Shown here piece after piece: positions 7,108-17,136 of a stretch of DNA of 38,481 nt. Each line of letters begins with the position of its first letter. The stretch's first letter is position 1. The translations under genes were made by a program, and so were the position numbers. Location: NCBI GenBank assembly GCA_013054445.1, contig JAAMPI010000419.1:1-38481 (forward strand), written 5' to 3'. The notes below the pieces were generated by a model, which saw only the letters and a program-made list of their open reading frames with translations, ran no database searches and had not been told where the DNA came from. This DNA is from Cudoniella acicularis. Taxonomy: Eukaryota > Ascomycota > Leotiomycetes > Helotiales > Helotiaceae.

Positions 7108-10005
7108 AGGGATAGACGTTAGTTAGTTTCCTATTATTCTTTGGCTATTTCTCTATAAAGGCCCGACTTCTAGCTAGAAAATACTTTAATTTGGCCATGC
7201 TGTCGATCAACGTACTAATGGCGTCATAAACTGTTATAGCTATTACCCCTTATTCTATTATAAATTTTGACCTATCTACGAATTTCGGCGCTATTATATA
7301 GAGCTTTTATTAAGTCTAGATATGACCCTAAGGATTAAAGACACAAAGTATAAGGAAACCTCCCTGCCGGATTTATCCGGACAAAGGTAAGAGAGGTATA
7401 CAAAATGCCAAGCATTTAAGCGAGGGAAGATTTATCGCTATATTATATTCACGCTATACCAGTCGTATTTTATTATATAATATATATATGTCACGTGAAA
7501 GTGTGGCACAATATAGCGTTCTTCTAGAAGGTTCTACAAGCCACGCGTCCTATACTGTCTTACGTGCCAATCCGCTACTCAGTTGTTCTAATCCTATCCT
7601 ATCTCTATATAAGGTACGGAGGTAATGCCTTATAAGCGACCGCGCTAGTAGAGCCCTTATAGAGGCCTCCCTGCCAGGAGAGCCTCGAACATACGATGCT
7701 ATATCGAAACGCACTAGAGTCCCTACGGCTACCCTATATCATCGTGATCATAGGAGGCCCTCGAAAGAAAAGAAGGCCTAAGGCTAACAATATCTCTCTC
7801 CGCCGGAGGAGAAAGCTCTCGGAAAGTATGCGAAACTAATAGCTGACCTCGGGACTCCTATACGAATCAAGTATCTAGCTTCCCTCGCCTTTTATATCGC
7901 CCGCCGACGTACTATAATAAAACAAGCGACTGATCCTCCGGGCAAGAACTAGGCTCGGGGCTTCTAAAAGCGTTATCTAGAACTTAGATCACGACGAGTG
8001 AGGGCAATAGCCTAGGAACGCCACGAGAATAGTATATATAATAAGATAACACATTAGTTTAAGGTGATCGGAAAGGTACTAGAAGATCCGGCTATCCTCC
8101 TAGAGAACGTTTATAATATAGACGAGACAGGAGTCATGTTGTCTATACTTGGCTTAGTCAAGGTCCTTTTAGGTAAGGACGATCCGCGAGACTATAGAGG
8201 CGCGGTTGTCAAACGCACGACGGTTACTACTATCGAGTATATTAGTACAAACGATAGGTTCTTGTTACCTATAATTATTTGGCTAGCCACGACCTATCGA
8301 AGTAATTAGACCATATTCCTTACTCCTAGATAGCACTACGCACTCTCTGACTCTAGGTACTCTGACTCTAAGATCAGCCTAGAGTGGCTCAAGCGCGTGT
8401 TTGATCCTTAAACTAGAGAACAGGCTGATAAAAAGCCGCGGGTATTAATCTCTAACGGCCTCGGGGCACACGAGTCCCTCGAAGCCTAAGAGTTTTGTTT
8501 CGAAAACAATATTCTTTTATATCGTCTCCCCTCTTATTACTCGCACAAGCTTTAGCCTTACGATGTCACCGTGTTTCCCCGCTTAAAAGACGAATACCGC
8601 GACGAAGCTAAAAGACTGTTCTAAAGAGGTATAAACACAGTTAGCAAGTAACATTTCACTTCTCTATATAGCCATACAAGAGAAAAGGCGTTCACGAAGA
8701 GAAACATCACGGCCGGGTAGGCGGCCTATGGTTTATTTCCGTTTAACCCAGACAGAGTCCTTAGGGTAACACCGAAGCCGCCTGCTCAATCAACTGATCT
8801 AAGAGCTGATAAGGTAGAGTCGTGTCGTCAAGACGACGCACTACCAGTACGTCAAGACGACGTGCCACTAACGCCTATGACGCTAGTGTCAGCAGAGGGT
8901 CTCGTGTCGCTATAGAATCTGATCAGACAGGATGCTCATATACTGAATGAGGCGAGCATATAGCGCTTAGAGAGGCATGTGCAGAAGCTTGCCCATGCCG
9001 CCCAGGCATCCTTTAACAAACGTGTCTCCGTCGATGCCGAATATGCCCCCCTCTATAATCAAAACCAGATATTAACCAGATTGAACAACGAAGTTAAACT
9101 CTACCGATCAACTCGGTCGATCGTAGTAGGGAAGGCGAAGGTGATGAGCTTTGAGGACATCGAGGTAGCACGAGCAGCGCGTGCTACGAAGGATGTCGTC
9201 AAGGGCAAGGGGAAGCGTGGTCGAAAACGTAAGAGGGTTATAATAGAGGAAGATGAGCCAGATGAGCCAGACGCAGAGCCAGAGCTAGAGCCAGAGCCAG
9301 AGCCGGAAGTAGCAGGTGCCGCGAAAGAGATCATTAAAGGCAAGGGGAAACGCGGTCGGAAGCGTAAAAGTACTGCGTATAAGGCAGATAAGCCAGAGTT
9401 GGCGCTAGAGCCAGCGCTAGAGCTAGAGCCAGAAGTAGCGTAGATAATCAATATACTATAGAGGGCACCGGTTGCGCGGATAATATAAGATTGTTATAGG
9501 GAATCGTTTCTTTTCTTTGCGTTCGGATTTAGGTTTTGAAAGTAGGAGAGATAGAGTCGGATATAATTAATGTTCGTAGTATTTACGGCGTATAGTTATA
9601 GAAGATAGAGTTATAGTTTACCTATAAGTCATTAGCAAACAGTTTTTATATCGAGGCGGGGCTCTTTTAACTCAAATCTTTTGACATTAGAAGCTATACC
9701 TCGAGGAGTGTTCTACTTCTTACCAGTTGACTCTTGATCTTCTAAGAGAAGCTTGCCATAACAAGCATTGCAACGAAGGTCGTTCTATCGGTTGTGGTAT
9801 GTAGCCACAAGCTTCTCTTTCTTCTCTTTTTTATAGCGACCGCATATAAAAGGAGTTGAGGAAAAGAGGCGATGCAATGTCATTTCTCCTTTAGGATCGA
9901 AATCCTAGACAACTGCGAATTTGAGGGGTGGTGTTTGGATCTGATCGCTGTTCTTCTAAGGAACAGTAGAGCTTTCGTGGCTATTACGGCAGGGACGTCG
10001 ACAAT
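7108..10005. repeat. Right arm of giant inverted duplication
   Basis: The reverse-complement partner of 3960-7028. It is more heavily mutated (more TAG/TAA, fewer CA/TG) and lacks the segment matching 4233-4490. At its outer end, homology with the left arm fades near 9985-10005, while the gene it contains continues uninterrupted to 11110. This suggests the right side keeps the original gene context. Confidence 0.8.
7625..9488 (+). pseudogene. Pogo/Fot1-like DDE transposase, right copy (dead)
   Basis: Same family and layout as the left copy. It starts near ATG 7625, with the coding frame shifted soon after. The first catalytic Asp survives (NIDETGVML-like, GAC at 8121-8123). The second is lost: the codon matching ICDGF is AAC (8454-8456, Asp to Asn). 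There are multiple TAG/TAA stops, e.g. TAG at 8553-8555 where the left copy has CAG. The clean stretch 8979-9443 encodes the C-terminal region with two KGKGKRGRKRK blocks and Glu-Pro-rich linkers built from a GAGCCA-type microsatellite. It ends at the same RAPVARII position (9486-9488). Inactive. Confidence 0.85.
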
Positions 10006-11110
10006 GTTTGCGGTATTAACTGGCTCCGTTGTGAGCATCGCTTGGTAGTTTGAAGCTCTGGAAATGAGTAGTTAGGAAGACCTGTATGAACAAGGTGTAG
10101 TAATAGACGTTGGTGCTAACCTGGTGTTCGCTCGCTGACAATCAAGGTTCAGACTCAAATCTAGGGAGCTCGCCTTCCTGATACTCTGCCACTATACTCA
10201 TCACAACCGTAGGGTTTTGAACAACACTCCGTATTCTTTCCCAGGGGCCGCGATATTTCTTATAGTGTTGCTCTATCACGAGTCTAAAGACCGTAACGAG
10301 TTCTTGATTCAATTCTTTTACCAGTTCCTTATCGAGCCTTTCGATTATTTGTCTATAGATACTCTTTAAGAAGAGCTACTGTTTGCCATAGGCTTCTTCG
10401 TTGGCAGTTTTTATAAGCGAGGCCACAAGCTCTTCGCTTGACCTTGTTCTTAAAATATTCTCTATCAAATCGAGAAAAGCATTATCTAAAGGTCCTAATC
10501 TTAGTAGTATAGTCAGGTAGAACTGCTAGAGCTTTCCGTGGCGATAGAGGAAAGCTATTATCATTTTAATACTAAGGGTGTGACAAGCGACGTAAAACTC
10601 CTCTAAGACAGGGAACGTAAATTCTTTAGGCAGCTAAACAGACTCCGTATTAATATGAATTCGGCGAAGGTTGCTAAATAGTATAGTTCCGAGGTATAGT
10701 ATACTAGGGATCTAATATGAATTTCTTTTAAGTTCGGGGTCAAAGCTCGATCGCGAGTCGGGTCCAAATGAGTTAATGTGGTTATGAATTTCGTCCGATG
10801 CTTGTATATATCGCAATCCGTAAGTAGCGGAAGTATACGTGACATTTGGGATTCTACTATCAACAGAATGAGGTCGTGTTCGCCGAGTTCCGATTCAAAT
10901 GATATGACCTTGATTAGTAGACTGAGGTGAGCCTGCTTAAGAATTTCTTTCAAGCCTTACGAACTTTCTCGGCGGTAGAGAACAGCTCGTTCGAACAAGA
11001 GTGGTGTAGCAACTCTCCGCTATTGGCGACAGACAAGATCGAGACGCTTTTAGGCTTACAGATTCGAGGTATCGATTTATTCCTAAAATCAATTCCTATA
11101 TTTAATTAGC
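9713..11110 (-). pseudogene. Degraded gene with Leu-rich body and C-terminal zinc module
   Basis: Reading from 11110 down, long coding-like stretches occur with scattered TAG/TAA. One clean block at 10603-10953 is Leu-rich (RILPLLTDCDIYKHRTK; NLKEIHIRS). Another at about 10160-10480 has ELVKELNQELVTVFRL and MSIVAEYQEGELPRF. A plausible intron (GTTAGC...TTTCCAG, about 10068-10122) leads into the C-terminal Cys module (ICGRY...CNACYGKLL). The Leu-rich body resembles fungal F-box/LRR-type proteins, but I see no certain F-box. The first Cys pair is C-x2-Y in both arms. The convergent neighbour is the right transposase. Nonsense codons make it non-functional. Confidence 0.6.
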
Positions 11111-11299
11111 TATTGTTCCTATTATGATCAAATCTACCTTACGTCTGCGAGTAGTATTATCGAGAATTTTCTAGAGCGGGATATACTCGGGGCAACGAAT
11201 TTGGTAGATTCATATAAACGCGGATCGTAGGCTATACGCAGTACACAAGTCAATATTATTGATTTTATTGAATAGGGACGAAGTAGCAGTAAGGAAAAG

Positions 11300-12557
11300 G
11301 TCTAAATCTTACGCAATGTGGCAGAGTTGCGAGCCTATATCAAGCAGACAGACAAGAACTTTCCACGTCGCAGGCATCAGCATCACTCGGCTATATCACG
11401 TGGTATAGGATTGCACTAGTACTACTATTGGATGACTAGGCGATCGCGTTTCCCGAGGTTTCCCCGACAACGCAACCAAGCTAACGTCGAGCCCCTACCT
11501 TGAAGGCCGTCATCCTGCTATGCCTACGACTCCAAGCCTAGACCTATAGGCGGCTCGGCCTACCGTGCGTATAGAAAATAGGAGCCGATAGTAGCACGGA
11601 AGAAGCCTTAATAACGTCAACTCTAACACAACCCTAACAGGCCAGTGCTCTTCTATAGCCTATTTCCTATACCTAAAGTAGAATACCTCTATCGAGCGAT
11701 ATTCCTTTAGCTGCTCATCAAGCCACACTCGCTAAGATTGTGCAACGCAACCAAGAGATACTGACCGCACTCGCTAAGTACGTATACTATAGACCGAATA
11801 TTTCGAGATTAAGCTGATCAAAGGTGTAGTTTACCGATAGACGCCCTTAACACCGAACACCTCAAACAAATCGGGAGCATAATCTAGGGTGACCGTGAGC
11901 GTGAATATCAAGCCACGGAAAGAGACAGGTTGAGAGGTGAACTAGTAGTCTTAGAGCAGGCATTCTCTTAGCAGGATCAACTAAAGAAGGAGAGGGACCG
12001 TCTGCCTCGCCGTCTGCGAGCTAGCCCTAGTCGAATACAACACCGCACAAGTCATCAAGCTTCCTTAGACGCCCGGCCATTCTAGTATATAACATTTCGC
12101 AGGCGGCGGACGCCAGGTGATCGGTCTCGATTCTAGTGGGCATGCTTCGCCAAAAAATGTCTCGCTTAGGAGAAATCATCTTAGCATCTTAGGCCATCTT
12201 AATAATCAAGACCTATAAAGGATTTCTAAGGAAATAGCGATAGTAGACGAGAAGGCCACGGTATAACAGCCAAGAGAACAAGGAGGATCCGCCTAAACCG
12301 GCTCCTATCCCCGGGCCAGAGCTAGAGGCGTTCGTTTGGAAAACACTCGTCTCGACGGCGGATACCATATCGATGTTGTTACTACGGACACGGGGGTTAG
12401 ACTTAAGGGGTCGTTTACGACACGTGCTAAATACGAAAAGTATATCGATGATTCACTTACTAAACCTACGGAGAACAAGGGGAAGCTTAACACTAAAGAA
12501 GAAATAGTTACGATACGGAAGTTAAGGATAGTATTCTATAAAAGCAATATAAGTTAA
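11300..12557 (+). pseudogene. RIP-degraded coiled-coil gene remnant
   Basis: Plus-strand fragments look coding despite stops. Near 11726-11777 there is IVQRNQEILTALAKY. At about 11890-12080 the read is highly charged (DREREYQATERDRLR, LKKERDRL), typical of a coiled coil, with TAG where CAG is expected. At 12336-12557 an open stretch encodes GYHIDVVTTDTGVRLKGSF and then an Lys-rich tail. These may be one gene or two adjacent ones. The family is not recognised. The stretch 11111-11300 shows nothing clear. Confidence 0.45.
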
Positions 12558-12569
12558 AATGAGATTGGC

Positions 12570-13800
12570 TTTTATCATTAAATCAAACATTGCTCTTCAC
12601 TATATCATCCTTACTCGAAACCTCCCTATAACCGTTAACAACTTTCTAATTCTCTAGGTCTTTAGACCTAGGATTCTACGCTACTAGTTAGTCTACAATT
12701 AACAACTGTTTATCCTTTACGTACTTGATAATCTCTACCTATTGTTTTAGCCTAGAGCCGCCTAGAAATTTCGTTACGGCCAACCGGACAATAATAGACA
12801 ACTAATTGTCCTTTCCGTACTTAACAATCTTAACCTAATATTATAGTTCTTTAGAGGGAGGATCCGACCTTACTAACACTAACACAAAGGGCAATTGATT
12901 GTCCTTTATAGAGATGATAATGTTTACCTAGTGTCTTAGTTTGGTAGCGTTGAGTTCTAATTCTACTAAATGGTCTATAATCTATAACTGATTGTCCTTT
13001 ACGTGCTAGAAAATGTGCCCTTAATATCCGAGAGCCTTAGGGTTAGGATTTGACTTTAACACCTTGGCTATAGTTAGCACTAGCTTGCCCTTAACGTGAT
13101 CGGGCAAAAGATTAACGTAGTAGAAGATATTGTTCTAACACTCCTTATACTGGCCTACAAACTTCCTATATATTGACGCTTTAAGCTCCTATAAAGTAGG
13201 GTATACGCTACTGTTAATAGAAGAGTAAGGAGGAGGCTCCTCCGTTAGTGATTCTATGTCGGCTAGCACACCTATATCAGGTGATAGAGGGCCTTTACTA
13301 TCTCTACTAGCCCGATATAACTCTTAGATAGTGACTTTAGTATCATATCAGAATCCGGTTGATTTAACACTAGAATTAAATACTTACTCCTATATAATTT
13401 TCGAATCCTCTTCTTCTCCCGGCCCTCCCCTTTCGTATCCCCTATATTGACCCAGACGCTATTCTTATCTTAAAAAGAATAGATCTTAGTCTTCTTAATA
13501 CGATCCCTAAAGAGATTTTATAAGTTCTTTTTAAGATCTTTAACACACTATTAGATATTCTCTATAATTGTCTAAAATACGGTCTTCGTCTTATACGAGT
13601 CTTGACAATTCGATATCTTACGCGTGATAGTATAAAAATTTTTCTAAAACACATAGGAGCAAGCATTGCCGTAGAACTTCTATCTTATAGGGACGAGAGA
13701 GGCAAATGGTCTACTAAACGGTGGTAAAGGGAAGCTTCCTTCTCTAACCACTTGTACGGCATATAAACTCATGCTTAGTAATAAGATAGCTAGTAAAATC
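12570..13800 (-). pseudogene. RIP-degraded gene with ~95-nt periodic repeats
   Basis: Minus-strand coding remnant. Treating TAG as former CAG makes one frame nearly continuous. It begins near 13670 with a charged, probably helical part (RLVRDEDRILDNYREYL-like), passes an acidic/Pro-rich linker (about 13200-13430), and ends with at least four imperfect repeats about 90-100 nt long. Their common core K-D-N/K-Q-L is visible on the plus strand as variants of AACTGATTGTCCTTTACGT near 12710, 12797, 12893 and 12988. The family is unknown; the repeats resemble alpha-helical solenoid or coiled units. Not functional as it stands. Confidence 0.5.
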
Positions 13801-13891
13801 AATTAATAGTAGTTAATCTATATATTATAATTATATCTTTAATCCTGCTAATAACTGTTAGCAGAATTGTTCGACTTCTTTAAGCCAATAA

Positions 13892-14120
13892 ATTTCGGGT
13901 CATAAGTAAATCATTTGAATTGTAAGTGTCTTAATGTAAACGGGCGAGAGAAGTTGGATGACTATCCTCTAAAGATTCCGCTCTCTGTCCGCCCGTTATT
14001 CATCTTTTACCCCTTAACTATGTTGCTAGTGAATCTTGTTTAACTATCGCAAATACCCTCTTTATCACTCAACTGCGGAATGTTCCACATATTTTTCTTC
14101 ACTCCTCTTATGACCCAAAT
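13892..14120. repeat. MITE-like inverted-repeat element
   Basis: ATTTCGGGTCATAAG (13892-13906) is mirrored by CTTATGACCCAAAT (14107-14120), a 14/15-bp inverted pair about 200 bp apart. An inner pair is ACGGGCG (13940-13946) and CGCCCGT (13990-13996), which would form a second stem. The interior is non-coding. Size and structure suggest a small non-autonomous element at the edge of the RIP-scarred island; no clear target-site duplication is seen. Confidence 0.4.
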
Positions 14121-14213
14121 CATGATTGATCATCCTGTCGCGTGAAGATACATATTAGTTAATGATTACGAAACAATAAGGACTTTAACAATGACTAAGT
14201 TTACTAACCTTAG

Positions 14214-15281
14214 TCAACTTATTTTTTTTTTTTCACGATTTTCCTTTATCCACCTTTCACACCACTCGTCCGTTTCCTTATCAACAAGCAATGTTTCCAA
14301 TGGCTTGGCGGGCGGTAGTATACTGGCTAACGCCGCAGTATAAGAATCTTCGCTGTAGGGGTTGGGTAGTATGCTTTCCGGACTGGGTTGGCGCGCGAGG
14401 ACCTTCGCTTCATCTTTTTTCGGGATTCTCTTTAACTCGAGCGCCAGCCTTTTCATAGGCCAAAAGAATGTTTCCGATGGCTTTTCTTTACGATATTGGA
14501 TCATGTCATAAGCCGTGTTTCTGATGAGACGACCTTCAGGTTTCCTTCCAAACTCAGCCAGGAACGCTTTTTGGATGTATTCCACTCCGACATCGTCATT
14601 AATCCTACGCCAATCCAATTTTCCGTTTTCCCATGCGTCAACTATCTCCGAAGGAGATGCATCCTTCAAATTGAGGAATGTGGAAGATTCCGCGGAGGAA
14701 CCTTGTTCTTTGTCGGTTTGTTGGCGAACACTGGTTTGGGTTCGTCCAGTTGATTTGTGGATGGATGATGGTGTGGCAGTATGGGTAGAAGAGGTGGTAG
14801 TCGGATTGTTTTGGCGGATTGTTCTCCACTTGTCGCGAGGCAACTTTTCTTGGCTGAAATACCTCTCTGCCAATTTATCATTCACTATCCTTTCGGTCAC
14901 TTTGTTTCTTTCCTGATTGATTTCGGGTTCCAGTTCTCGATCAAAGGGTGGGTCGAGTGTGTTTAGTCTTTTCATTCTGAACGTAACACCAGCGTTGCTT
15001 GGTTGTTTCCGACCAAGAGTTCCGAAAGGGGGACCTTCCGCATAAAGAGCATACTTTAACTGAGTTGCTCCGGTTTTTCTTTTTGCGGCCCAAAAGTACA
15101 CGGTGAACTGGGAATTGTCTGGATGTGTGCCAAGCTTAATTCTTGGATACCTAAAGTAAGGTCAGGTATTTTGTTCGTGATGATTGAAGATGAAGTTAAG
15201 GATCTGTGGAACATACATCTCGTAAGTCGGTTCACTAGAATCATCTCCATCATTCGTGGTCGAAGTGGTTGGATTACTCAT
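14214..15281 (-). CDS. Hypothetical protein, 333 aa, two exons
   Basis: Exons 15281-15217 and 15150-14214; the 66-nt intron (15151-15216) has donor GTATGT, branch CTGAC and acceptor CTTTAG. Splicing joins TYEM to YPRIKLGTHPDNSQF in phase, giving 333 aa. The ATG has context CCAAAATGAG. The protein has an N-terminal low-complexity Ser/Thr/Asp stretch, a likely folded part (QFTVYFWAAKRKTGATQLKY), a Thr/Ser/Gln-rich linker, a second likely folded part (DAWENGKLDWRRINDD ... GVEYIQKAFLAEFGRK) and a Lys-rich end encoded by a 12-A run just before the stop. No signal peptide or membrane segment. I do not recognise the family. Codon use is normal and intact, unlike the island next to it. Confidence 0.75.
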
Positions 15282-16436
15282 TTTGGCCAATCAGACTTGT
15301 AACAAAGTCCTCGAGATTTCTTGGTCTTTGTTCGGAAAGGAAATGCGGAGAGGAAGGCTGTTGGGGGCAGTGAAGGTGTTGATGAGGGTTTCGCGATCTT
15401 GTTTTTGTGTCAATTCACTTTTCAGGTTGATTTGGCGAACAGGTTGTAAGATTGGGTCTGCTGGGCATGGGGTCCGTGGAGAAAGGGTTGAAGTAGGGAC
15501 CGCACACGAAGAGGTGGAAGGTGAATGGATCCGACTAATTGATATCCGGGTATTTGTTTGGGAATTGATGTAATCCCGAAAAAGAACGTCGTTCAAAGGG
15601 CCTGAGTAAGTTCAATTAGCCAAATGCGCGACGAATGAAGTCTTCAGTATGATGTTGATTGAAGAATTCGTTGAATCTTTTTCGTTTTGCAGATCTAATA
15701 TCAGAATTGTGGAATGGTAGAGGAAATAGTGCTAGAGATTCAAAGATGAAGTGGAACTCACTGCTGAGACACCTGTGTTTTGACCCGCTTTGATAGTGAA
15801 TTCGATACTGAGAATTAGAGTTCAACTTCGACGAAGTGGAACAAACTGCTGAGAGACTTGGGCTTTGACTCGCTTTGATAGTGAATCCAATGCTGAGAAT
15901 TCGAGTTCAACTTCGATGAAGTGGACCAGCTTATAAAGCCAGGTTGGCCATAAGATGAGTGTGTTCTAGATGGCTGTTACACAATCAACTGACAGGAGGC
16001 AATGTTTTTGTTGTAAGAAGCAAGGCTATGAAAGAGGGGGCGTAATGTTCATAAAACGACACAGGAACAGGATACTAATTAAGTTTCAAAAATTGTTGCC
16101 GTAAAGGATAGATAAATAGAAGAACACAAACCTCACATCATATTTCGATACACTTGGTTAGATTATGTTGGAATGATTATGCACATTAGATAGAAGTGCA
16201 GAAACCGAATTACATTGGAGTTAGGTGCTACGATTCTCAGCTGCAAATACGCAGCAACGACAAGTAAATGAAGATATCAAATCCGCCATGATTGGTCACC
16301 CAATTTTAGTCTTTCATTCACCAAACCATGACGATTCATTCCGCCAACTTTCAGCCGCGATATGATGTCGTCAGAGTACCGGCGGTTTGTTCCGAATGAT
16401 GGCTTATGGGGTTGGAAAGATAACGTTTATCTGTCT
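15282..16436. other. Intergenic region with tandem repeats
   Basis: It lies upstream of the 333-aa gene and downstream of the coiled-coil gene. Long frames here (e.g. 15291-15593 minus) lack an ATG and are probably 5' UTR. Apart from the 85-bp tandem repeats at 15746-15925, I see no feature. Confidence 0.5.
15746..15925. repeat. 85-bp tandem repeat, two copies plus boundary
   Basis: GAAGTGGAAC/GAAGTGGACC words recur with GTGG at 15751, 15836 and 15921, exactly 85 bp apart. Between them two roughly 90% similar units share CTGCTGAGA, CGCTTTGATAGTGAAT and AGTTCAACTTCGA. Each unit ends in a small palindrome (ACTTCGACGAAGT in the first). The position, 470-640 bp upstream of the 333-aa gene start, would allow a promoter role, but none is shown. 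Confidence 0.8.
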
Positions 16437-17136
16437 TTAGGTGGGCTGTGCTTGTTCTTCCTCTTCATCATCTCCTTCTTCCTCTGAATCGCCTGAGTCC
16501 TCTCCTGACTCGTCAACCTCGATTTTTGGAAGTAGGTCCTTAAGTGCATCTGCGGGCAGTTTGTCCAGGATTTCTCTCCGCTACACCGGTGTCAAAAGCT
16601 GAGAAAAATGATTGGGAGTACATGGCGAACTAACTTTCTCCCTCTCCTCTGAATACATTTCTATAAACTTTGGTCGACCTGAATGGACAGCTGCCTGGCT
16701 GGGTCCCTTTCGGTAGTCGATGTTTTCCTAGAATTTGGATTTGATATTTCGGACTTGTGCATTAATTGATTCAAGATAATCCCTAACACCTGACTGGAAT
16801 TCGACGAGACCGTCAATTCTCGCTTTCTGTAGGCGTCACGTCAGCTCGAAATGATCTGCATGATGACATTTGGTATTAAAGTGTTGCCCTTACCGCATCC
16901 GCGAGGGGATCTGTATCATTTTCCGGGAGAGACATTAGTTGCACGAGGACTTTCAGGTCGGCGTTATACATCTTGGTATCCTCTGTTGCTTCATCTTCAA
17001 GTTTGGATCTTTCCGCCTTAGCAGCGTTGACTTTAGCGGTTATCTCATCGCGTTGAGCTTTCAAACGATCCATGTTGGTAGCGTGGACCTCTATTTGTTG
17101 CTTGCGTTTGAGTTCAAGGGTTAGGGTAGGGTCCAT
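16437..17136 (-). pseudogene. Coiled-coil protein gene interrupted by in-frame TAG
   Basis: Exons 17136-16894, 16826-16635 and 16580-16437; introns 16827-16893 (67 nt, donor GTAAGG) and 16581-16634 (54 nt, donor GTTAGT). All are phase 0 and sum to 193 codons. Exon 1 is a long charged helix (LKRKQQIEVHATNMDRLKAQ). Exon 2 continues (GLVEFQSGVRDYLESINAQV) and, after TAG (16728-16730, codon 114), reads on in the same frame (ENIDYRKGPSQAAVHSGRPK). Exon 3 has LDKLPADALKDLLPKIEV and a very acidic tail. The TAG would be CAG before one C-to-T change. It may be a recent pseudogene, a readthrough codon, or a read error; a 61-nt alternative intron ending at that TAG would shift the frame. Family unknown, possibly a nuclear acidic coiled-coil protein. 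Confidence 0.6.

Larger units (their letters stand above)
4700..13860. other. RIP-scarred, TA-rich transposon island
   Basis: Across this interval CA/TG dinucleotides are visibly scarce and TA is abundant. Former coding frames are interrupted mostly by TAG and TAA where related sequence has CAG, CAA or TGG. This fits repeat-induced point mutation (C to T at CpA) or similar deamination of duplicated DNA in ascomycetes. The left part (about 4700-5700) is milder than 5700-13800. Flanking genes (APH-like on the left, 333-aa gene on the right) are not affected. The extent is judged by eye. Confidence 0.7.

Noticed and set aside
12570..13130. CRISPR-like array suggested by ~95-nt periodicity
   Set aside because: Repeat words are degenerate, the spacing includes coding-like sequence in phase with codons, and the DNA is fungal. 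It is an intragenic protein repeat.
15291..15593. About 100-codon Pro/Ser/Thr-rich frame upstream of the 333-aa gene
   Set aside because: No ATG, ends 10 bp before the chosen start, no splice signal linking it in frame. Probably 5' UTR.
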